Source of the DNA: Ostrinia nubilalis
Lineage: Eukaryota > Arthropoda > Insecta > Lepidoptera > Crambidae
Direction of reading: 5' to 3'
DNA: 64,000 bases
Assembly: GCF_963855985.1 (NCBI RefSeq)
Contig: NC_087092.1
Span: 14,694,001-14,758,000, forward strand
Positions within the stretch are counted from its first letter, which is position 1. The number at the start of each line of letters is the position of its first letter. Under the pieces are notes generated by a model, which saw only the letters and a program-made list of their open reading frames with translations, was not told the DNA's origin and made no database searches. Made by a program: the position numbers and the translations under genes. This document shows, piece after piece, positions 55,636 to 64,000 of the stretch.

Positions 55636-57007
55636 ATGATGATGAAGTGCCTATTCTTTCTGTTAGTGGTGGCTGCAACCCAGGCCTACGTGGCGAAGGT
55701 GGCAGAAGTCGTTCCTACTCCAGTAGCGAATCGCCTGGATGTATTTTACTCCAGCTCTTTCCAGTTGGCCTTAGAGCTGGGATGGATCCCCGTGCAGAAC
55801 TCGGCTAACCCAATTCTTGGATACAAGGTATTATGATTTATTTCTTTATTTAAGAAATTCGATATATTTATGCAAAATATTGGTAAGATTCCGAAAATTG
55901 CACAGTATTCGTATTCAATTAATTAATAATATAAACGTTAAAATCAATTCGCTCGACTTAGCAATAATCTAAAATGATTCAACATCTTCAGATAAACTTG
56001 TAGAGTTATTTACTTTTTTTATTGGCCCCTTTTATACAGAATGCATGTAAACGGTATTCTTGTGTGTACTCACTATCCCACTTTCCTAATAAAATGTGAG
56101 AAATAGGTAAAGTTCTTGGAACTGACAAAGGCGAGTGAGCTTTACTTGTGTGTGTACGTTTATATGCATATAATGATAGTGTTTTGTCATGTAATGTCTT
56201 AGGCTGGGTTGCACCATCTTACTTTGACTTTGACAAACGTCAAAAATCTGTCTTAATCCATACAAAAAACATCGGTTATCGTTAAAGTTACGGTCAAAAT
56301 TAGGTGGTGCAACTCAGCCTATGAAAACTTATGAAAAACGAACAGTAGCGAGCCACTACGTCATGTAAAGCGCACTCGCCTTCGTGAATTGCAACAACAT
56401 ATTTTATTGACATTGCTGTTTTCTTATTACAGGTTTCAGCGTTTGACCAGGGATCGGTAAGTAATATAATTTTATCTCATGGTCTTTATTATCTTGCGAT
56501 TTATTTTGATAAAGTCGCTAAGACGTGAAATTTTGTTAACAATTTTCATGATTCCAAAGCAGTAATAGCATCAGCCATATCGTAGAATAAAAATATAATT
56601 TTTCAATTGGTCGTTGGAATAGCCACCTGCAAAAGAAATGAATAAGTGAAGCTGGAGCTTATTGACTTCATAATACATTTTTCTTTCTTTCAATACGTTC
56701 CAGACTGTCCGAACCAAAATGCAGAAACAAGGATTTCATCATTGTCAACATTTGTTTTGTCATTAATTAATTAAACCACTTTTTTTTCCAGACTGTGTCT
56801 AACGATCAAAGCAATGTATTCAAGGAGGTCATAGTCGGCGCGGACGCAACCAGCGCCCAAGTGGAGGGCATCCAAGTCGGCGTCTGGTACCTCGTGAGGG
56901 TCCAGGCCTTCACCAGCACTGCCATCAGTGAAATGTCGCCTCGCTGGTGGATCATGCTCCATCCTCAAACGAGGGATGGAAAGATGATGTATTCGGTGAT
57001 GAAATAA
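55636..57007 (+). CDS. Secreted single-FN3-domain protein, diverged copy E (143 aa)
   Basis: Exons 55636-55827, 56433-56456 and 56792-57007 join in phase 0 to 143 aa. The signal peptide is MMMKCLFFLLVVAATQA, then VPTPVANRLDVFYSS, LALELGWIPVQ (strand B Trp), NPILGYK, exon 2 VSAFDQGS, and VSNDQSNVFKEVIVGADATS, GVWYLVRVQAFTSTAISEMS. Exon lengths and phases match the array copies, with the same 24-nt middle exon, so it is an older paralogue. VSNDQSN resembles VVSDDQSN of B and D. A MITE lies in intron 1 (56202-56319) and another just after the stop (57029-57174), before an AATAAA at about 57213. It may be the ancestral-like member outside the amplified units. Confidence 0.86.
56202..56319. mobile_element. 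MITE, GTTGCACCATCTTA family, in intron 1 of copy E
   Basis: GGCTGGGTTGCACCATCTTA at one end, TAGGTGGTGCAACTCAGCC at the other; opposite orientation to 47758-47875. Confidence 0.8.
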
Positions 57008-57028
57008 ATTAAGTGTGTTTTGTCTAAA

Positions 57029-57174
57029 GCTTCAACCACACCAACGCGTGCAGATCGCCACCGCCGGCGCGATCAAAGGCCAATGACAGGTCGCGCCACC
57101 CATGACAGTTCACGCGACCTGTCATTTCCCTATGATCGCGCCGTGATCGCTGCACGCATTGGTATAGTTGAAGC
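57029..57174. mobile_element. MITE with CCAACGCGTGCAG ends in copy E 3'UTR
   Basis: GCTTCAACCACACCAACGCG at the left matches the complement of GCATTGGTATAGTTGAAGC at the right, with an internal inverted GCGACCTGTCAT pair. It lies between the stop codon and the AATAAA and would be part of the mRNA. A relative is at 58853-59091. Confidence 0.75.
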
Positions 57175-57219
57175 ATAAGGAGTGTTTTTATACTTTATGA
57201 AACTTTTTTGCAAATAAAT

Positions 57220-58500
57220 TCTATGAACCAGCATTACACCTTATTAATTACACCTTAAAATTATTCGATTAATAAAACGGACACCAGTTTTCGTGTTCGT
57301 CTATACATACAATACAATAATACAATATAAATTACATTTGCTCTCCGTGCCCTTTAAAATAAAAAATAATGATATTTAGTCTGTAGGTTCATTATTTGTA
57401 TTATGTAATTATATTTAAAAAAAAAAATTAAGATAAAAAAAATTATAAATAATAAAATAAATAAAATAAATAAAATTATTTTTCATAGGACATATTAAGG
57501 ACATTTTTCTCCTAGATCATCTGTTTCTAGCAAAAATTCATTGAGAGTTTCTTCAAGTATGAGAACACACAGACAGAATAGACGGTGCTGATAGCTAGCG
57601 GTCTCCATTCAAGGGTATTATTTGTCATCTATATTGTATTGATCACTGTATGATTCATTTCATTATCAAATTAATTATCAGTCATACCGTTTATTGTCTC
57701 ATTAACTATTTTTTACTAATTACTGGGTAGGTACCTAACTACTTTTTTATCTTTAATCTACATTATCTTCTTCTTTTTGATAAACATTGTACTTTGATGC
57801 CTATTTATTTCATAAGAAAAATGATATCCTTAGATTATTTTTCCAATCAAAAAGAGAGCAGGAATTTTTGCGTATCGGCTTTATACTCTTGATAGAAGGT
57901 TTGTGCAGGCAGTTCATGAAGGTAAACAGTGTGGCATCTTATGCCGTTTTAATAGGGATGAAATTATTGCTACAAAAATAAGTTCTCTGAAGTGCTATAC
58001 GCGGCACTAGGCTAGTGAGTTACGTTACTACTACAGTTAAGGTATTTTTCGATGACATTGGTTAAAATTGTAACTCGTGGTACCGATTTTCTATGAAACT
58101 GCTAAACATTTTTAGTCGCTGTCGAATACATTCGAATACCTAACTCATAGTTATCTATTTATAGCCTTAAAAGTAACCACTAATAGCGCTGTACGTACAG
58201 TCTGTCATACATTTTTTACGCACTCTTTAGCTAGTCTGTGCTACTGTCTGTACTAACGACAGCACATCTAGCTGAACTGTGGCATAATGTACCTAGTTGA
58301 AATAGACTATTGACACTGTTGCAACTCCTGCTGATCTACAGTTTGTCCGCTAATAAATCTCAACCAGTGAAGGTCAAGTTTGTCCCGGGGAAAAGTTAAA
58401 CTGTCATTGGACATACAACGAAAATTAGAAGAACACGAGGAGTTTGAAGTTAAGGTTCGACTTAACTCCAGTAGGTTTAGTGGGGCTCAGGTATCAATTA
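57220..58500. other. Intergenic between copy E and the Dpr gene
   Basis: No gene seen. Around 58313-58445 the sequence matches the 3' flank of X and Y (AAGGTCAAGTTTGTCCCGGG … AAACTGTCATTGGAC), so copy E shares ancestral downstream sequence with the array. Confidence 0.5.
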
Positions 58501-58531
58501 AAAGAAGTCGTTATGAAATATGAACATTTTA

Positions 58532-61500
58532 TTAATAAATGTAAATGTGACGGTGTAAAATGGCGACTATAACAAGCAGCCAGAGATTGGTCGCTGCGGA
58601 ACACGAGTTGCCCCCTTGGTGCAGCTCGGCAAGGCTCTCTCCTGTTCAACAAAGAAAGGTAATGTTAATTATGTAGGTACCATCAACAAAGTTGACGCAT
58701 GACCATTGACCACCTTAAGGCTTAAATTTCTATGCAGCGACAAGACTAAAAAGACTGCAACTTGAAAACAAACTAAGGTAATTGAACCCATACCCCGATC
58801 TTAAGGCTAGCCGGACACACTGTTCTCACCGCTAAACGTAGCTCAAGTAAAGCTTCAGCCAAACCAACGCGTACGCGAAGGCAAACATTGCGCAAAGTCG
58901 TTTACACTGCCGCGATCGCAATCCAGACGATTACTGTGAAAAAAGTCTGCCATTTTAAAATCGCGCTGCATAGATCGCCGCGACCAATGACAGGACGCGT
59001 TGATGTCTCACTCATCGATACAAATTCATACACGACGTCTGATCGTCATCGCGCACGCAGGCTGCACGCGTTGGTTTGGCCGAACCTTAAGTAAACCTAA
59101 CGATCAAGTTTTTACATTGTTGAGATACTTCTCTCGAATGCCACACATCGTAATAGCGAAAATTACCTACTATTGATACATAAGTATACATACCTTTGAT
59201 AACGTGTAATATAACATGAGCGGGGGGAGGGGCGGGAGGCGGCGCACGCGCCACACTACACGTGTAACGGCCCGCGTCGTCATTGCGAACACGCGCTACC
59301 CGCAGAACCGAATTCGCGCCGTTCGCGCCGAATTCTGTTCGCACGCTGCGACAAATTAAAAGATGGTTAAAGAATGTTTGAAGGTCATAAGTGCGTTATC
59401 GTGTGGGTTTTCACAAATGAGATCACAATCTAGGTGTTGAAAGGAACACAAGTAATAAAATGTAAAAAAAAGTATTTATTACTCAAAAATGTCACATTGG
59501 ACAATTTATTCTGGCGGTCTCTGCACTAAGCAGGAAAGCTTGTAATTTAAAAGAATCCCGTACATGCGCTCTACCAGTCTCGTATTAGGATTTTTGTAAT
59601 TGTAGCCTTTTTGATGTGTAATTTTTAGTGTGGTTTTGGTAGGGTAGATTAAGATTTCGGTGGATTTCGTAAGAGGCGACTAGGGGAGAAGACTTCCCCA
59701 ACCTGGCTAACATGTGTAGGCCAAATCCTTCTAACCATTAGATTTATAACCCCTTTTCTCAATATTACTCGTAGCAGCAAAGTTCTGGAGTGGAGGCCGC
59801 GTACCGGAAAACGCAGCGTGGGACGTCCACCCACATTACAAGGTGGACCGACGACATCGTAAACGTAGCAGGAAAGCGCTGGACGCAGGCCGCTACCACC
59901 CAGGTAACATGGAAAGCATTGGGGGAGGCCTATATTCCGCAGTGGACGTCCTATGGCTGAGATGACGATGATGATGACTCGTAGCTTAAATTACTTACTG
60001 TCAAACTATGATTTTCATGCAACTAGTATTAGTTATTACTATTAATAAAAGCCTCACCTGATTCCTCCCCTGGTAGTGTCATCGTTCAGGAGTGCTTCCC
60101 TCCTGAACCACAGAAGCGAGGGTCCTCCCTCCATCTTCAAGCCTCTCACTTCGCAGCGGAGGGCGACGGTACTCCCCAGCTCGCAGACTTGCTCCGACAC
60201 CTCTGCTCCCGCACCGTCCACTATTCGTACTGACACCTCTGAAATTAATTGTTAAGTTACAGTCAAAATCCTTAATCAGACATTTAAAACTATTAAATTT
60301 TTGACTGCTGAAACAAACAGGCATTAAATCTTCTTGATACAATATTCAAAACAAACCAGTTTTGAATATTTGGAAGGAAAATAAAAACCTATGGTCCAAG
60401 TGGTTCTAATTGACGCTCATATTTAATTTGCCCTCTTCCTGCTTAGATAGATTGGAGCGATGGCTTGAAATGGCCTTTGAAGCATGGAATTATGACAATA
60501 GCGACCAATTTTTGGTACCTACTTGGGCCACATACTGTTAAACATAACCATTCTTAAATATGCTGTACAATACCATACACAGAGTCATGCTCTTGCGGTG
60601 AGATACATACACGGACAGCTTGAAGCAGCTAGTATCGACAGCTTAACAAACTACAGTATTCTACGTACACATACACGGGATTGCTCGAGCAGTTGTGACT
60701 GCTTCAGGTGGTTGGCATAAGAAATTTCGAATGACCATGGCTACAAGAGCAGACCTTGTATGGCGGGTTTGAGCTTAAAGATAATCAGATCAATATGTAT
60801 AATATAAGCTGTAAATAAAACCTGTTTTTAGAAAAATAAATACTTTCTATCTATCTATATAACTATCAATAAAATTACCAGGCACGTGTAGAGTCACCCG
60901 GGCTGTCCGAGGCGGGTGCGCTGACAGTTGGCAGTCGTAATGAGCAGCGTCGGACGGCCTTACTTCTTTCACTTCTAACCGCCAGATGTCTGGCGGGATG
61001 AATCTTGCTGAATACCTAAGGATAAAATGCGTGATAGTTTCAATACTATTATAAAATATCTCAATATTGTAAGTATAGTTGAAAGCTCATCAAAATTATC
61101 AATTTTCCCGCAAAGCAGCGGGATATTACAACTAAAGAAGTCACAGAAGTTTTTAGCTTCACCTGCATCTATCTATGTTGAAATTAAAGCTGTAAAAGCT
61201 TATAGTGATAGTAAATGTCTTTAGGTTTTCATGTTACTAGCATATAATGGACAGCAGTAGGACGATGATGATAAATTTAATATTCCAAATATCATTAATT
61301 TATACCTGTCATCAGCAGTATACTGTTGAGTTCCAGTTGTCAGCAACTCCATTGGCTGTTCGTCGCTTTTTCTTCGGACCCATGACACCTACAAAGTAAT
61401 GATTTAAATTAGGTATATGAAGGGCGTTTTATGTGCATATTTTATTTATTTACACTTTATTGCTCGAACGGTGTTGTGCAAATAGCGAACTGAATGCAAA

Positions 61501-61868
61501 TAGGTATTCTCTATCAATCAACTATTGCCCAGACAGAGAAAGTGAATATTTTGATCAGTTTGGGATAGTGGATCTTCAACATGACACATTGTGAAAAGTC
61601 GATGACTCATATCGGCGGGTTGACTGGTTTGATTTGTAGACTGCATTATGAAGAGTATTGTTTTCCATAGGCATTTTAGTACATTCCCATTACTAGTGTC
61701 CCAGGGATGTACTGATCCCTAATTTCAGGGCCAGTGGTTCAAATGAACATACTTATTACCAGTTTATCGTGGAGCGCGTCCACTTTGCAATCCAGATGTG
61801 CTGTGGAGCCGACCAGCGCCTCAATTTCTGGTGCTGCTGCTGCATAAATGCTGTTTCCAGGACTGACT
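58532..61868 (-). CDS. dpr (family): Dpr-type two-Ig cell-surface protein, 3' six exons (5' partial)
   Basis: Exons 61868-61760, 61388-61306, 61015-60879, 60238-60058, 59345-59194 and 58641-58532 join in frame through GT-AG introns, phases agreeing at every junction. Ig1: ALVGSTAHLDCKVDALHDKL, VSWVRRKSDEQPMELLTTGT, QYTADDRYS, DIWRLEVKEVRPSDAAHYDC (Cys pair and Trp present). Ig2: VALRCEVRGLK … LLWFRREALLNDDTTRGGI, VLRVARVRNDDAGRYTC. The last exon, too short to stand out as an ORF, encodes GESLAELHQGG then the hydrophobic ATNLWLLVIVAIL and a stop, a likely GPI-anchor signal or membrane tail. VSWVRR, LLT.G...YT.D.RY and RGGI are Dpr family signatures; Drosophila Dprs bind DIP proteins at synapses. 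The ancestral IPPD-W replaces the usual longer strand E start. Signal-peptide exons were not found and probably lie right of 64000. Which dpr paralogue it is cannot be judged here. Confidence 0.88.
58853..59091. mobile_element. MITE with CCAACGCGT ends in a Dpr intron
   Basis: TTCAGCCAAACCAACGCGTA at the left pairs with ACGCGTTGGTTTGGCCGAA at the right. Related to the MITE at 57029-57174 (shared CAGATCGCCGC and CCAATGACAGG motifs). It lies between the last two Dpr exons. Confidence 0.7.
59774..59985 (+). pseudogene. RTE-like LINE 3' end in a Dpr intron
   Basis: Plus-strand KVLEWRPRTGKRSVGRPPT-like coding, DDIVNVAGKRWTQAATTQVT-like sequence, then YGWDDDDD-like TATGGCTGAGATGACGATGATGATG tail. 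Related to the fragment at 10430-10612. Confidence 0.75.
60700..60872 (+). repeat. LINE or SINE 3' end with CTAT microsatellite tail
   Basis: Ends …AAATAAATACTTTCTATCTA followed by TCTATATA, a simple-repeat tail typical of retroposons. It lies in the Dpr intron next to exon 60879-61015; the element class is uncertain. Confidence 0.45.
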
Positions 61869-62840
61869 CTGAGGATGAAAGGTTCAAACTTGAATTTCTT
61901 ATTGCACAATATACCTAGTTTCGTGTTATTTTGATGTTATCACTGGAATTGAGAATTTGAGACTGGATTTCACAGATTGCAACTTACAAGAAGTGCGATT
62001 TTCTAGAACTTAATTTAAGAGTTGTCATTGACATGAGCACGCACAAATCTAAAGGAAAAGATGCCTTTTGTCATCAGCTACAGAAAATATTCCTTTATAA
62101 GTATTTTTATTTAAATATATTAATAGTAAAAATTAAATAACGGTGACAGAAAACAATTCTCCGTTATCATAACTGACAGCTCTTAACTTACAATTAGTTT
62201 AAATTCAACTCGTTAGTAAGTATACGATTGGTGAAATCCACCCCAAGTTAACTAGGGTATTTGCTTTATAGTTTGTGTTTAAAAACATGTGAATCTAGAA
62301 ATTGAGCTGCATTTCAAATGTTTAACTCGGAACATCTAATTTAATTTAAAGCTATTCTAACATACAATTACAACAACCTAATACAAAAGTTTGCGAACAT
62401 CTGCTCCCAAAATTTTGAATCAAAACCGTTCCACGCAATTTCATTAGCGCAACGTGTTCTAATTGTTCCTCTTACGATAATTAGTTGTAGTCATTAAAAC
62501 ATTTAATTAATAAAATTAGGGCATTTAAAATCCGTTTTAATTGACTGTTACTATTATAATTCCAATGATAATACTGCTTAAAAGGTCGTGAAATCACTGT
62601 TGAAATAACATCTATTCGTGTTTGATTGAAATTGTCGTTATGAATTTCGTTTCAAAACTAAATAAACATAATTACTAAATGATGAATTTCGTACAGTAAT
62701 GTCATCTCTACGAGTACTTTGTCAGTTTCTTACTACGTTCATCTTTTTAACCGACTTCAACTAAAGGAAGCGATTCTCAATTCAGTTGGTATTTTTTGTT
62801 TTGAATGATTGGTAAGTAAGTCATTTTACTCATAGGTAGG
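61869..62840. other. AT-rich stretch upstream of the first visible Dpr exon
   Basis: Presumed intron sequence. No further Ig or signal-peptide exon could be supported. Confidence 0.45.
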
Positions 62841-62844
62841 GGAG

Positions 62845-63705
62845 ACCTAGGAGAGTTGTGACAATTTTTACTTTAGAGGCCATATCTCGCTCAAAAAACA
62901 TTTCACAGCTATGAATCATACAAATTAATGTAGAGCCATCCCTTCTGTTTTCAAAACAATTACCAAAGTTAACTAAAGTATTAGGGTTTCTAAGAAAATC
63001 ACAAAAATCCTAGACCACTCCCTCTGTCACAACTCTCCTAGCAGCGAGGTAAGTTGTGACAGGTACCGAGGTGAGTTATGACAGCCTTGTATTTCATCTA
63101 TTAGATATAAAAAATACCATAATATTCTATCAAATATGATTTTTTAGCAAAAAAAGTACTTTGATCATACTTCAGTACCAATTAAAACAAATAGTTATAA
63201 GATGTCGTTATACAGATTGAGCCACATTTCTCCAGCTTTCATTATTCTCCCACGATACTGGATTTTTTTTAAATTATATTTTTTAGCTAATTTTATAGTC
63301 ACTTAATATATTTTCTTCCTCTTGTGTAAAAATAAAATAGTCGCGGTGGTATGATCCATAGACGGAGCTTCGCCTTCTGGGTTTACTTGATAAGCCTCTT
63401 TGTTCTTAATATATCTTGAAAAGTTTAGATTGTAAGAGGTCGCAGCATATCTTAAACTTTAACCCTTTAATCTAATCACTTCATAAGCCAGGTCCTAGAT
63501 TTCGAATCAGCAAGCAGTTCCTCTATAAGGCTTTCATGTATAGTTATTAGGCATTCTGAATCAAAAAAGTAGCAGCATGCAAAATTATACAAATTATTAA
63601 CCTACTAACACACAAAAAAACATCTAAAAACATCGTGGAAATGGCCCATCAGAAAAATTAAGTAAGCTAGGAGAGTTGTGACAGCCTGTCACAACTCTCC
63701 TAGGT
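62845..63705. mobile_element. Element with repeated GGAGAGTTGTGACA motif
   Basis: CTAGGAGAGTTGTGACA occurs at 62850; its complement TGTCACAACTCTCCTAG is at about 63025 and 63688; forward copies are at 63668 and, degraded, at 63051 and 63072. The right end is a near-perfect palindrome (CTAGGAGAGTTGTGACAGCC then TGTCACAACTCTCCTAGG). This fits a non-autonomous DNA transposon with multiple terminal-motif copies; exact limits and target duplication are unclear. Confidence 0.55.
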
Positions 63706-64000
63706 GTTTAAAATGACGACTTGGTTCGAATAATATTTTTTATTTTCTAAACACGATGCGCACACAAAAGATCAGTGCTACATTTTGAGACCTGAATAAC
63801 CATGCAACTTAACCTTCGGCAGGCAACACTTTTTTTGTATACGTAAAAGGCAACAGGGGTGACCAGTCACCCCACAAATATAATTTGAAATAAAATAGCT
63901 TTGTAATTAAAAATCAAACTTATTAATGATTAGATATATTACTTTGTTTCATTATAAAACTAAAAATGCTTTCATTTAACAGTTTATATATTTTTAATAA

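Noticed and set aside
12051..57007. Chorion-type divergent gene cluster
   Set aside because: The alternating orientation recalls moth chorion loci, but the spacing between starts is kilobases rather than a few hundred bases and the proteins are FN3, not glycine-rich eggshell proteins.

Overview
The window is insect nuclear DNA, almost certainly lepidopteran. The evidence is AT-rich sequence, split genes with GT-AG introns, and a dense mix of repeats typical of moth genomes: BEL/Pao LTR elements, RTE- and Jockey-like LINE pieces, Helitrons of the TCTATACTAATATTATAAA type, piggyBac-, hAT- and Harbinger-type DNA transposons, a tRNA-derived SINE and many MITEs. No bacterial, phage or CRISPR features were seen.

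The main content (about 12.0-57.0 kb) is a cluster of seven related three-exon genes. Six encode an intact small secreted protein (140-143 aa: signal peptide plus one fibronectin type III domain). I do not recognise the family by name. From left to right the copies are A(-), X(+), B(-), Y(+), D(-), Z(+) and a diverged copy E(+). The first six alternate in strand because a pair of inverted copies was amplified as tandem segmental duplications of roughly 10-11 kb (units starting near 13041, 33292 and 44607). Each copy has the same 61-64 / 8 / 71-72 codon exon pattern and a conserved core promoter (TTATCT GATA-type site plus TATTTATA box). The (-) copies B and D encode identical proteins; the (+) copies form a second subclass. 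Copy A is split by a large transposon nest in intron 2 and by a MITE between its TATA box and its coding start.

The left end (1-12 kb) holds most of a BEL/Pao gag-pol with its 3' LTR. It abuts a nested set of DNA transposons: a 6.8-kb outer element; a 4-kb element with an apparently intact five-exon transposase gene (761 aa) that I reconstructed across splice sites; an RTE remnant; and a 918-bp piggyBac-like element sitting in a TTAA inside the outer element's right terminal repeat.

Between X and B, an 8.5-kb block (19510-28005) interrupts the duplicated unit. It is flanked by a 5-bp GAAGT duplication and bounded by BEL LTRs in opposite orientation. Inside it are a 6.4-kb insert with an 11-bp target duplication, a 2.5-kb near-perfect palindrome made of two Harbinger elements, and a SINE. 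Because the segmental duplicates supply natural empty sites, many insertions can be defined to the base.

The right end (57-64 kb) carries the 3' half of a minus-strand Dpr-type (defective proboscis extension response) cell-surface immunoglobulin gene: six exons covering two Ig domains and a hydrophobic C-terminal tail. Its 5' exons lie beyond the window or were not seen.
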